Of a stretch of DNA of 49,569 bases, positions 33,250 through 43,853 are shown one piece after another; position 1 is the first letter of the stretch, and the number at the start of each line of letters is the position of its first letter. The DNA lies in contig BFEA01000730.1 of NCBI GenBank assembly GCA_003427395.1, forward strand, positions 282,401-331,969. Direction: 5' to 3'. This stretch comes from Chara braunii. Taxonomy: Eukaryota; Streptophyta; Charophyceae; Charales; Characeae. The translations under genes were made by a program, and so were the position numbers. The notes below the pieces were generated by a model. It did not search any database. It was given only the letters and a program-made list of their open reading frames with translations, and was not told where the DNA came from.

Positions 33250-35145
33250 TAACTAATGTTTACTTGGATATTATGCATCAGGGATCCATTCAAATTTAGC
33301 TTAATCCATCGTGTTAAGCCTTCATTAGGCATACTTGACGCTTGTTTCGTACGATTCGACAATGATGGGCGGCTACACCGATGTCGGACTACAACGACAA
33401 TACAATGGACAACTGGAACGGCGGCGAAGGATCTCTGCTCAACGATGGTGCAACAATCGATGGTAAATGATGGCGCAACGATGGAGACAGATGGAGAAAG
33501 ATGGCGCAGCGATGGAGATAGATGGAGAAAGATGGCGCAACGAAGGAGAGAGATCATGAACCGATGGAGAGAGATCGCGCACCGATGGAGAGAGATGGCG
33601 CACCGATGGAGAAAGATGGCGCACCAATGAAGAGAGCAGGCGCATGGATGGTTATCGATGCCACACCGATGGAGAGATCTGGAGCAGCGATGGTTAGCGA
33701 TGGCGCAACGATGAAGAGAGATGGCGCAGGAGCGCCACGTATCTCACCGCTGCAAACATATTGATTCCTAACTAATGATCTTGCTTATTGAAGACCATCA
33801 TGTAATTCAAGATTAACCAAGATTAGTTATTATACAACATGACGAAAGATGGAGAAAGATGGCGCAGCAATGGAGATAGATGGGGAAAGATGGCGCAACG
33901 ATGGAGATAGATGGAGAAAGATGGCGCAGCGATGGAGATAGATGGAGAAAGATGGCGCAGCGATAGAGAGAGATCGTGAACCGATGGAGAGAGATCGTGC
34001 AACGATGAAGAGAGATGGTGCACCAATAGAGAAAGCAGGCGCAGCGATGGTTAGTGATGGTGCGCCGATGGAGAAAGATGGCGCACCAATGGAGAGAGTT
34101 GGCGCAGCGATGGTCAGCGATGGCGAGCCGATGGAGAAAGATGGCGCACCAATGGAGATATCTGGCACAGCGATGGTTAGCGATGGTGCAACGATGAAGA
34201 GAGATGGCGCAGGAGCGCCACGTATCTCACAGCTGCAAGCATATTGATTCCTGACTAATGATCTAGCTTAGATAAATTATTAAACAACATCATTTAATGC
34301 CTAACTCATGTTTATTTAGATATAATGCATCAGAGATCAGTTCAAAATTAGCTTAATCAAAGTTAAATTCATCGTGTTAAACATTCATTAGGCATCCCCG
34401 ACGCTTGTTTCGTGGGATTCCACAATGATGGGTGGCTACACCGACGACAGACTACAACGACAATATAATGGCGATGGAGAGATCGCGCAGGAGCGACGGA
34501 CAGAGATCGCGCAGTGATGGAGGGAGATCACGCAATGATTGGCGACTATATCGACGACGGACTACAACGACAATACAATGGCGATGGAGAGATCGCGCAA
34601 GAGCGACGGAGAGAGATCGCGCAGTGATGGAGAGAGATGGCGCAGCGATGGAGAGAGATCGTGCAACGATGGAGAGTGATCACACAGCGATGGAGAGAGA
34701 TCGCCCAACGATGGAGAGAAATCGTGCAGCGATGGAGAGCAATCGTTCAACGATGGAGAAGAGATCACGAACGATGGAAAGAGTCCGCGATGGAGAAAGA
34801 TGGCGCCGCGATGAAGATAAATCATGTAGGAGCGATGGAAAGAGATGGCGCACCAATGGAGATATATGTAGAAAGATGGCACACCGATGGAGAGCGATGG
34901 CACACTGATGGAGATAGATGGCGCAACGATGAGAAAGATGGTGCAGCGATGGAAGGGATAACAATGGTCAGCGTTGTGATGGCCAGCGTTGTGATGGGAG
35001 TGATAGCAAAAGCGATTGCCAGCGCTGCGATGGAGGATATAGCTATGCGCAGCGATGGCGATGAGCTAAGCGCATCAATGGTGATGGCGATGGCGAGCGC
35101 TGGAATGGATGCGATTTCGTTCGCAAGCGCAGCGATGGGAGCGCT
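33250..35145. repeat. Duplicated unit carrying 21-bp tandem arrays
   Basis: The unit begins with ATTATGCATCAGGGATC, TTAGCTTAAT, CATCGTGTTAA, CGACGCTTGTTTCGT and ACTACAACGACAATA (33270-33413), and again near 34320-34470. 21-base units of the CGATGGAGAGAGATGGCGCAC type fill about 33480-33735, 33846-34215 and 34480-34960. The first two arrays end in the same GCGCAGGAGCGCCACGTATC and CATATTGATTCCT segment. Because 21 is a multiple of three, long MERDGAP-like and SPSLRHL-like frames appear on both strands. These are repeat by-products. Confidence 0.9.
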
Positions 35146-35771
35146 GGAGCAATTGTGGGTGTTCGATATCCACCGCCATTGACATTTGCAAAATGTTACA
35201 ATGACTGCGATACCATAATTTATCAGTTTCCAGTGTTCACCTCAGTGCACAACGAACCGCCGCGCAGGCTTTTCGGGAGCGTTCGGATTTGTGCCTCGAC
35301 GTACAACGGACCGTCGCGCCTGGCCTTGGCGAGCAACGAACCGTTGTGCTGGGATTACTGCGCCTGACCTCCGGGGGGTAACAAAGCTCCACTTTGTACA
35401 TTGGATCATGACGATCGATGGTCGAGACGAGAACAGCGGAAATGATGTAGATTGTCCCTTATTTTCTGGAAGTGTCATATCAATGCATGCTGGAGTTGGC
35501 GGAGATTTTAGGGCCTCTCGCATGCTAGCGGCTTCGTTAATCTGCGCCGTTGAATTTTGTAGATCGACGTTCAACAATTTTTGGTACCTCTGACCTTTCG
35601 AGGCCCAACCTGTCCTTACCGTTTTATAGGCCTTGGCGTCTTATAGGTCCTGGCGTTTTATGGGCCCTGGCGTGCGATATGCGAACAACCGATGAATCGA
35701 AACGCCCTCTCGACACCCTCCTTGATCCCGACGTGAGGCCTGCTGCTGGAGAGTTCCTCTGGGCGAAAAAG

Positions 35772-35779
35772 TATATAAG
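35772..35779 (+). promoter_or_regulatory. TATA box
   Basis: TATATAAG preceded by an A-run, about 1.25 kb before the first coding segment of the ParB-like/methyltransferase-like locus. A start near 35803 is expected. The link to that locus is positional only. Confidence 0.3.
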
Positions 35780-36578
35780 TCGTTGCCGCCCTTGCTTTAT
35801 CCCTTTTCTTGTTTGGCAGCTCCACAGGTCAAGTCGCGCTATCGCTATCACGCACATTTTGATATCTTGTCTTCACCCACCACCTCCTTCCGCCATAACC
35901 GGTTCGTCTTCATACCCCGATTTCCATTCCCCATAGCCGGTTCGTTCTTAGTAGCTCAATTTCCCTCCGCCATAGCTGATTCGCTCATCGTACATCCATA
36001 TCCGTCTGACGTTGGTCGTTCGTGCAATGCACGACGAAGGTGAGATGTTATTTCAGTTGTCCTAATCTGCGTCCGATGTCCGAACAGATTCACAGATGCC
36101 CTATTTGTACCTGCACGCTATAATGCCGCAGTGCCGCATGTTGAACTCCGAATCAATTCCCGGTTTCGTTGTTTCGCAGCTCCAAAGGTCAAGTCGCGCT
36201 ATCTTAACCGCGTGTGTTCTGATATATTTTCTTCACCCTCCACCTCCGTCCGCCATAGCCGATCCGTGCTTCGTAGCTCGATTTCCTTTCGCCATAGCTG
36301 AACCTGCACGCTATAAAGCTGCCATGATATTGTTTGTATATATATATATATATATATAATACATATATAGCAACTTATACTCGTCGGTGCCCATGTTGAA
36401 CCCCGAATCAATTTCCGGTTTTCGTCCACCTGTCCCTTGTGAGGTCGCCGACCTGACATATATATATATATATATTTATTTATATATATCCCAACTGTAC
36501 TCGTTCGTGCCACTTCTAGAAGGCCAAATTAATTCGCAGTTTTTGTTCATTTATCTAGTGAGGTCGGAACTGATCCAC

Positions 36579-37004
36579 AACTGCGAGTTAGTTCGCAGTT
36601 TGCGACATGTATTGCTGGAGGAGTTACAAAATTGCGAGTTAGTTCGCACTTTGCGACCTACAGTGTGTACGAGTTGTTGCGTGTCGCCCTTCGTATCTTG
36701 AACTCCGAGTTAGTTCGCACTTTGTCGACACTAAGTGGTACATGTTTTAGGTCTTCATTTCCACAACTCCGAGTTAGTTCACACTTTCCCCAAGATAAGT
36801 CGTTTCTTTCTTCATTTCCAGGACTACGAGTTGGTCCGCACTCTGTCCGAGGAGTTGTTATCTTTCCTCCCAACTCACTCTCCCAGAGGAGTATTGTCTT
36901 TCCTCCCCCTGACCCAATTGTTGTGACTTCGTGTGCATTTCAAAAACCCATCTGGTACGTCGTTTTAGTCCTTCATTTCCACAACTCCGAGTTAGTTCAC
37001 ACTT
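36579..37004. repeat. Cluster of 22-bp palindromes
   Basis: AACTGCGAGTTAGTTCGCAG-type sequences sit at 36579-36600 (arms AACTGCGA/TCGCAGTT exact), 36630-36651, 36701-36722, 36765-36786, a weaker one near 36826, and 36983-37004. Most are preceded by a few bases of TTCCACAACT or similar, so they are also repeats of a slightly longer unit. Confidence 0.85.
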
Positions 37005-37023
37005 TGCTGATGTACTCTTGCAC

Positions 37024-37442
37024 AATGGTTTTTGGACTTCGTTGTTGACGGGAACCTTGTTGGCCCAACTGTTTTCATGCGGTCCGCTGCCTTTCCGGAC
37101 GCTAAGGGAGCAGCCGACGTTCAGTCTGTTGGTACCATCCTTTCGTCCCATAAACAGTCTGGAGGCTTGCTCAAGCTGCGGACTAGCATTTTCTACGACA
37201 TTTGCAGACTACATTACAAAGGTATCAAGGGTGTGATGATTTCGATCAAGAATTTCTCGGGGTACGGCTCGAACATGCTTCGCTGCCGTCACTTCAAAGG
37301 GCTTTACGATAGCAAAAGCAGGCCTCTTCCACCTCCAATGGAATATCTCGATCTTGCGTTGAAGGTGCCAAAAGAGCGTCCGATTCTTCTGCGAGATTAT
37401 GTTTTCCGGCTTCTACCAGCCCATGAGGGGTGTCCGGCTTAG
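37024..37442 (+). CDS. Conserved-looking exon upstream of the ParB-like segment (unknown)
   Basis: An open frame of about 136 codons without an initiating ATG at its 5' edge, so probably an internal exon or truncated piece. Composition is clearly protein-like: VDGNLVGPTVFMRSAAF, DICRLHYKGIKGVMISIKN, CRHFKGLYDSKSRPLPPP and ERPILLRDYVFRLLPAHEG. No known domain is recognised. It ends in TAG at 37440, and the next segment continues in another frame. Confidence 0.4.
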
Positions 37443-37449
37443 CTCAAGA

Positions 37450-38786
37450 AACCCCTCTGACGAAAGTGGGGCACGAGAGTATCATTCACGGCACCAAGGG
37501 TCAGGGTGTGGGGCAGGCGGGCAGGAGTTATCTGCAGGTCGGCCCGAGTCCTTCTAGGTGCACGTCTGGCGATCTTGTGCCTTCCTTGACTTCTCCAGAT
37601 GCAGGGACTCATCGGGTCGCCACACCAAAAATCCTCAAGTTACGCTGCCAGGGTGACACGTATTCTCTTCGAGATGAGGCGAGAAGAGAATCCGGCAGTT
37701 CAAGACAAGAGGTTGGAGGGAATGAGGTTGAAGGGATGGGCGTTGTGCACGACAACTCTAGCGGGGAGCCGACTTCTTCGGAGAAAAAGCGCGAGCGACA
37801 GAAGACGGTACGAGATGAGGTGGCGGAACAAACCAGAACGTGCCTTGGGAAAAAGGCCGCCAAGGTTGTGTGGCGGACAAGAAGAAGAAGTCAAAAAGAG
37901 GCATTCTAAGCACGAAGTTGCCACAACAAGTAAGAAAGCGAAGAGGGTCGGCGGTTTGACCATCAGCGAAGGGCAAGCTATAGGTGGAGGAAATTCGGCT
38001 CATCAAGGCATTGCCGCCGCAGGAGAACCTTCCCATAAATCTAAAAGGAAACTGGCAGTTGAAGAAGGCGATCACCAGAAGAAAACTCGGAGGAGGAAGA
38101 CTGGTGAGGGGACGAGTGGTGGCGAAAGGGCGGTTGGTGGGCAATACGACGAAGTGGCGGCGTTTTGGCTCGAATACGAGCGAAACGATGACATTGAGAT
38201 CGTGGAGAAGGAGCACCCAATTCAACTGGTCATCGAACCCAGGAAGGTCTACGTTATCCCGCCGTGGGAAAGATATTATAATCACTGCAGTCTCGCTCGG
38301 GATGGTGTGGAGGACATCAAGAATGCAATGCTAAGGCAGTTCCGCGAGGAGAAGGCAAAGATATGGACGAAAAACGCTTTGGTTCTGGCTCCCATATACA
38401 AGTCGGTGACGCAGAAGCCGGAGAGAGCTCGAAGGGTTCACAAGGATGTCTTCAAGCCAAAGGACAAGGACAAATACTTCTATTACCCCGTGAATGGACA
38501 ACACAATATGGCTGTTGTGAAGGAATTGGATGGTGAATCAATATTTGAATTGTGGAAGATGCACTCGTGGCCAACGAGAGTCGTGTGGATCTTCGATGAA
38601 GACTTTGGGGGGTATTTGCAGGTCAGTCTAGAGGAGAACACAAGACACACAATGTCTATGCAGCGTTCGCAGAAGGCCACTTTCGAGGATATGCGGGAGG
38701 CATGGGAGAAGCAGGGAAGGCCGATGGCTATTCAAGGAAAACCTTCTGGTAAGGAGGCCGAAAAGAGTCCCAACGACGCTCATTAG
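37450..38786 (+). pseudogene. ParB/sulfiredoxin-like domain segment of a mobile-element-like protein
   Basis: A basic, disordered start (EKKRERQKTVRDEVAEQ in one frame) shifts frame near 37870 and continues with KKRHSKHEVATTSKKAKR. Then comes a folded part: VYVIPPWERYYNH, EDIKNAMLRQF, LVLAPIYKSV, FYYPVNGQHNMAVVKEL, WPTRVVWIF and LEENTRHTMSMQRSQKATF. The spacing of an N-terminal helix, a strand, NGQH-x2-A-x3-L, a strand and then eEN-R resembles ParB/Srx folds, where a GxH/R motif precedes a helix. In bacteria and phages such domains often precede DNA methyltransferases, as proposed here. A TAG at 38784 ends the frame but the same frame goes on. Confidence 0.4.
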
Positions 38787-39617
38787 AGGATGGCACGTAA
38801 AGCGACAACGCTCGCCGACAAGGACAAAGTTGCGGCTATGTGTAATGCATTGAGGCAATGGATGTCGCTTGTGACAGCCGGTGATGAGGTTTTCCGGAAA
38901 GGGATGAAGTTTTACGATAAGTGGACCGAGGGAAAGTTGTTAGGTGGAGACGGGAAAACGCCGTTGTCGAAGCTTGGCAAATACATGTCAGACAAATCTT
39001 TGAGGCTTCAAACGATTCCGGAAATGGGCGTGAAAGGGGCGGCTGTTGAGACAAAGATGGGGTGGCTAGTCCGGATCCCTACGCCTTAGACCAAAAAGAA
39101 AACGCAATTGGACGACAAGTTTTTCGTCGTCGTGAAGGAGCCGGACATGTTCTATTGGCAATCTCTCGCTGACATGACCGATGACGAAAAATTGTCGATC
39201 CTCAAGGACATTCTCGCACTTAAGGGAGTGTTCGTGCAATCAGCGGACGAGCATCTCAAACGACAACATAAGTCGGCAATTAAAGAGATGGTCGCGACGA
39301 GGAAAGTGGATCGAATGATGCTCCACATGTTCCACTATGTCTTGTTCCTTAAATTTGAGGAGGATGCAGAGGTTTGGCGCTATGGAAACCAGTTTTTTCG
39401 GACCGAAGAGCAGCTTATGGCGGAGTTCGCGCCACAGGGCCTCACAAAGCAGGTATGGGTCAAACTGAGGAAGCATTTCCACGGTGCGATGGACTACGTG
39501 AACATTTGCAAACGTTGCCCTCCGTACGAGAAGGAGTCCCTTGACAAAACGAAGAGACGGTACGATGATGACAGGTTTCCTACATCCTTCGAGAAGTCTG
39601 TCCACTCCATCTTGTGA
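38787..39617 (+). pseudogene. Linker segments of the same protein, split by in-frame stops
   Basis: The frame of the ParB-like segment continues after the TAG with AAMCNALRQWMSLVTAGDEV and GKTPLSKLGKYMSDKSL to a TAG at 39087. It continues again with FFVVVKEPDMFYWQSLADM, LSILKDILALKGVFVQSADE, MLHMFHYVLFLKF and CPPYEKESLDKTK to a TGA at 39615. All three parts are in one register, so the stops look like point mutations in a formerly single coding region. The content is helical and acidic/basic balanced with no recognised domain. Confidence 0.45.
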
Positions 39618-41309
39618 CAAACAGAGGAAGAAGTACAAGACACGATCAGGGTCAGGGGGGATGTGAGGCACATCAAATGGCAGAAGCTCAACCGCTTTAC
39701 CAGCCTTATTCCTTTCGGTTGTCCGCCTTCCCAAGCTAATATTCGTCTCACTGAGATCCGCGATATTGTGCGACATTACGTAAGCAACTTGTACGTCCTC
39801 GATTTGTATGATCCCACACTCCTGTCAGATTCGCAAGAAAGTGATTTCGCCTCGTTGCAAGGTGTTCTCCAAACCCTGTCGCCAAGGCATTGGACACTTG
39901 TGATCTTTTTCCCATCGCGTTGGGAGCTCAGTTTCTTGAAGGGCATGACCAAGCTTAGCGTTCATCACGTGAGGACAGGGAAGCGGGTGCGCCATGCACA
40001 AAGGAAGGTCATAGTCCGGAAAGACAATATGCTGGTCGAGGAATATGATCGCCTGTATGTCGTTTTCAATGGCGAGAACTTGGCAGACAGCACGGTCGCA
40101 GTGTTCCCGTCCGGTAGTCCATCGTGCGAATGCTCCAAGTCCGACCAAACCTGCGGGGGCCGCCCATTCGAAAGTTGGTTGTTTTTCCGACCCTTCGGGA
40201 CAGGCTGTGGCCTATTTCGACGTGGCAGACGAGGACAAGTTCCCTCGCAACCAGTGGGAGGACGGCGGTGTGGCAAGTGTTCGAGGAGCTGCTTAAGGGG
40301 ACAGGGAACGAAACCCAGCTCATCTAGTTGGTCTACTCGAAAACTTTTGTAGAGTTGGGCAAACTGTTTTCTTCTTCGGGAAGGCGCATGCATCTGTCGT
40401 GTGGGAGCTCCTGTGTAGCGGTCGGAACGTCGTTGCGTTAGAGGACGAGGCGAAGATGATCGATTACTTTCACAAGTTTGTGAAGACACGCGTGGGGGAC
40501 CCTCGCAACCATTGCTCTTTTGTCGAGACCACCGGCGAACGAAACTGGGATCCCAAACGTGATATGTATTGGAAATTGTTGGAGAAGAAAGGATGGAGGT
40601 TTGGGAGTTCTTTTTCCAACCAGGACCGCCTGCTCAGGCCCACCTGGAATACAATCGACGGAGAAACCTGGTGTTCGGTGTGCTGAATGCTGACCACGGT
40701 GCGTTCAGGGAGTCTGTCTTAAATTTCCTGAGAAGGCTGGAGCACATTTTCTTCTTGATGGCAAAACCACTAACCCTCGAGAACTACAAGGCCCAGTTTG
40801 AAGAGGACGACCCGTTCGACGCTGAAGACATGGAGGAGGTGAGCGACTCCGAAACCTTCGATTTCGAGTCCATGCCTCTTCCTCGGGTGGTGACACAAGT
40901 TGATGATGAAGGGGAAGGTGGTCCTCGGAGATATAGCATGTCCCCTGCCGGTTTGAAGCGTGTATTTGAGCACGAAACAATCGAGGACCAATCGTCTGAT
41001 GACGGGGAAGAAGAGAGAGACTATGAATACGCACCTGTTGACAAGCTCTCTAAGGACCATGATACCTGGAAGAATGATAGGCTCTTCTTCTATGGGAAGC
41101 ACCACCAGTTCATAGCAGAGGATGTTTGGGGCCACAACGTCGTCTAGCACCCCAGGAAATTCCAACCTGCTGTAAAGAATGGAAAGTGGGTCATGGCAAT
41201 AAAGGAAGTCGACGACAAGTGGAGTGCCCTGAACAGACTGGGAGCGGGTCCATTTAAGAAAAAGGCCAGAGAAGCTCTAGTGGAGCATTTGAGTGTAGTA
41301 AACCTCTAA
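39618..41309 (+). pseudogene. DNA methyltransferase-like segment (tentative)
   Basis: Continuing in frame: IPFGCPPSQANIRLTEIRDI, YVLDLYDPTLLSD and HWTLVIFFPSRWELSFLKG, the position where a DPP-type catalytic loop and its strand would lie. After a frameshift near 40130-40160 and a TAA at 40294, the alternative frame gives LVGLLENFC, GQTVFFFGKAHASVVWELL and GRNVVALEDEAKMIDYFHKF. That matches the permuted motif I region (Gly-rich loop, then acidic residue after a strand) of N4/N6-adenine-type methyltransferases. A second frameshift near 40680 restores the first frame, with LNADHGAFRESVLNFLRRLE and an acidic tail; TAG at 41145 and TAA at 41307 follow. The GxGT motif is not canonical (FGKAHA), so enzyme activity is doubtful. 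Confidence 0.35.
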
Positions 41310-41768
41310 AGGAGCCCACATGACCTCAATGCGTATGCAGGCCAAAAGCTCGACGAGCTCTACGACAACAAAATGTTGGAATTTTGAGCGTCTTTCTACA
41401 CTCTTGAGACAGCACCGTCTTGTTGCATTGATTAGTGCATGCCTCAACCTCCGGCCGGTGGTCAACATCCGGGAGGCGGTGGAGGAGGTGATGGAGGAAA
41501 CGGCTCAGGATCTAGTGGAGGAGGTGACGGAGGAGACGGCTTAGGATCTGGTGCTGACAAAGCAGAGGGGAAGGGGTCAGGCGGAGAGGGTTCTGGAGAA
41601 AAGCGATCTGTCGAAAAGTGGTTAGGCGAAACGTCGTCAAAATCAAAAGGCTCTGGCGGAAAAATGTCCGGCGGAAAGGGGTCGGGTGGAAAGCGTACAG
41701 TGTTCGGGAGTCACGAGTCTACGGGAACTGAAAGCCACTGCGAAGGGAGTCGAGATTCCGACATTTGA
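41310..41768 (+). pseudogene. Gly/Ser/Lys-rich disordered segment
   Basis: Same register as the preceding segment. After HDLNAYAGQKLDELYDNKML there is a TGA at 41385 and a TAG at 41433, then a frame of about 110 codons of GGGGGDGGNGSGSSGG, GEGSGEKRSVEKWLG and GGKGSGGKRTVFG character ending in TGA at 41766. It is probably a flexible linker or DNA-binding tail and could be translated separately from MPQPPAGG. Confidence 0.35.
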
Positions 41769-41792
41769 GACGAGGCCGCCCTGAGGTCTTAT

Positions 41793-41816
41793 CAAGTGCG
41801 AGTAGATTCGCACTTG
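41793..41816. repeat. Perfect palindrome, 9-base arms
   Basis: Arms CAAGTGCGA and TCGCACTTG flank GTAGAT. It is a member of the dispersed palindrome family, 25 bases after the stop of the Gly-rich segment and before the next long frame, so it sits between two coding segments of the locus. Confidence 0.95.
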
Positions 41817-42139
41817 TCTGCGAGGACTTTGTTTTGCGATGTCGAGGAGAGTCCGTGTCACAGTACGTAGTCGGCGTATCCTGTGGACGATACCTTGCTC
41901 CTGCACCTCTTGGAAGAAGGCGAACGTCTGCAGCGTACGGCAGCATCTCCTGAGCGGCAAAACCATTCCTTACCGAGAACTGCGTCTTCGTTTTGCCTGG
42001 ACACCGGGATGCCTGCATTGCGAAGGAGCGAAGGTGCCAGCGTCAGTTCCCTCAGCTTTGGCGAGCGCCTCAAAGTCCGAATAGATTCGGAGTTACTGAC
42101 GTCACCCTTCGGGCCGTCCGCCAGCAGTGCTCCTCACGC

Positions 42140-42790
42140 GATGCTTCTGTTGGGCGAAGAAAATGTGAGGTCCAACCCCCCGCATCTTCAGTTGGGCACA
42201 ATGTTCCCCTGCTCACCATCGTTCTCAAATGTTGAGACTCAAGACTGGCCGTTTCACAAAGTGTTGGACGGGCCTGCTGCAAGAGCGTTGGAGACCGGGG
42301 CTAGCGAGTATGAATGTCATGCTTCGGAGGGTGCGTCCATAATTTTGAGAGCAAGGGTACAGCAGCTCCGGGGCAAGAGGAACTCTCACAGGAAACGCAT
42401 GTTGTGCAGCGGGAAGAGGAGACTCAACACTGGCCGCCTCGGAAAGTGTTGGAGGGGCTCGATGAAGGAGTGTTGGAGACCGGGGCTAGCGAGCATCAAT
42501 GTCATGCTTCGGGGGGTGCGTTCGTCCACTTTGAGAGCAAGAGTACAACAGCTCCAGGGGTAGACGAGCTCTCACAGGAAGCGCATCCTGTGCAGCGGGA
42601 AGAGGAGACTCGGCACTGGCAGCCTCGCAAAGTGTTGGAGGGGCTCGATGCAAGAGTGTTGGAGACCGGGGCTAGCTAGCATCACTATCATGCTTCGGAG
42701 GGTGCGTTCGTCGATTTTGAGAGCAAGAGTACAGCAGCTCCGGGGGAAGAGGAGCTCTCACAGGAAGCGCATGCTGTGCAGCAGGATGAG
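42140..42790 (+). repeat. Coding tandem repeat of 186 bp, three units plus partial
   Basis: GAGACCGGGGCTAGC starts at 42291, 42476 and 42662. The 185-base first interval against 186 in the second locates the one-base deletion that breaks the frame. A 186-base period is 62 codons, so the repeat arose under a coding reading frame. Confidence 0.9.
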
Positions 42791-43346
42791 GAGCTTCTCC
42801 AGGGCTCATCGGGAAATACCATCAACATTAGGGACACCGAAGAGGTTCTGCACAGTGGGTCGCTACTGACGACGCAAGAGGGTGACGTGAATGGAGGTCA
42901 GTGGACATTTGTGGAAGGCGAAGACTGTGGGGAGGAAGTACGTGCGTGGACGTTTGTGGAAGCTCGGCTTCTTGGCGAAGAGGAAGGCGAAGAAGAACCC
43001 GTGGTGGAAGCTCGGCTTCATGGCGATGAGGAAGGCGAAGAACCCGTGGTGGAAGCTCGACTTTTTGGCGGTGAGGTGTCGGTCGGTGTCCAGATGGATC
43101 CAGAGCGGAAAGATCATGATTCTCCGTCCACCCGTTGCGGTGAAGAACAAGGTGATCGAGCGTCTGTCCTCAGTACCGGTCGGAAAATAGTACTTCATAA
43201 AACCATCGAGTTGGTTAGCGACTCAGTTGCCATCGAGCTGGTTAGTGACTCAGTCGTGGCCGAGGTGCAGAACATCGAATCCTCCGTGGACGTTGGCACA
43301 GTGGAGCGACAGGAGGCCGATTTCCCTCGAAGGACTCCCGAGCACG

Positions 43347-43488
43347 GTAAGATTTGTGAATAGTAGCACTCGCATATCTGTCACTGTTCAGCTCTGTGGT
43401 CATCCAAATTGATATGATGGGCTCATGTAGCTATTACCATTTGTTAAGAAAAACTTGTGGGTTGTGGGTTGTTTTCTATGTTTTACAG
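43347..43488 (+). other. Predicted intron
   Basis: GTAAGATTTG at the 5' end, a T-rich tract and TTTTACAG at the 3' end, length 142. The exons on both sides join in frame, and the unspliced sequence hits a stop at once (GKICE-stop). Confidence 0.6.
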
Positions 43489-43853
43489 GTGTGAGGTTGT
43501 CAATGTCCTTGCCCATGAAGCCTTCAAAAGCCATGCGCGGAAAATCTTTTTCAGGGAGGTCATTGGCCGCTTTACCGAAGAAGTCCTCGTCAAGTGTAGG
43601 GTTGTTTAAAAGGGTCCAGATGTCTCGCCTTTTCGAGAGAGTTGTCAGGGTTCTGAACGCTTGTGGAATAGGTAAGGAGGAAGCTTTGCAGAAACATGTG
43701 GCTGCGTCTATTGAAAGCGTTACTGCTTTGTCTGACAGGTTTGACGACGATGCCAAACGGTGTATCGTCAAAGACCCGTATCCTAAGTACACGAAGTCCC
43801 ACCTTGTGTCTCGCCACCACAAACATGCACTCAAACAACCTGGTCGGGTCTAG

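Larger units (their letters stand above)
35146..37020. other. Gene-poor stretch with promoter-like site, duplicated block and TA microsatellites
   Basis: GCAACGAACCG or ACAACGGACCG recurs three times at 35248-35345. TATATAAG at 35772-35779 is a plausible core promoter facing the locus that starts at 37 kb. A 355-bp-offset duplication shares CAGCTCCA-AGGTCAAGTCGC, CTTCACCC-CCACCTCC and CGCCATA-CCG (35818-35930 and 36176-36262). TA arrays lie at about 36337-36356 and 36459-36489. 36579-37004 holds five or more copies of the dispersed palindrome. Confidence 0.55.
41883..43853 (+). pseudogene. Repeat-containing protein gene with a 142-base intron; one frameshift and one stop
   Basis: The first frame (HLLEEGERLQRTAASPERQN) reaches a 186-bp coding repeat and loses register near 42335, where one base is missing relative to the other units. 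The register then holds to 43346 with a single TAG at 42677-42679. Each 62-residue unit has RKVLEGLDEGVLETGAS, HQCHASGGAFVHFESKS and APG-EELSQEAH. The next part has three VVEARL-G-EEGEE repeats. CACG|GTAAGA at 43346/43347 and TTTTACAG at 43488 delimit an intron. Joining gives PEHG-VRLSMSL in frame, and the last exon (43489-43853) encodes LFERVVRVLNACGIGKEEAL and a basic tail to a TAG at 43851. Function unknown. Confidence 0.5.

Noticed and set aside
33256-34908. Proteins of MERDGAP or SPSLRHL heptads
   Set aside because: 21-bp satellite by-product on both strands; no non-repetitive coding sequence attached.
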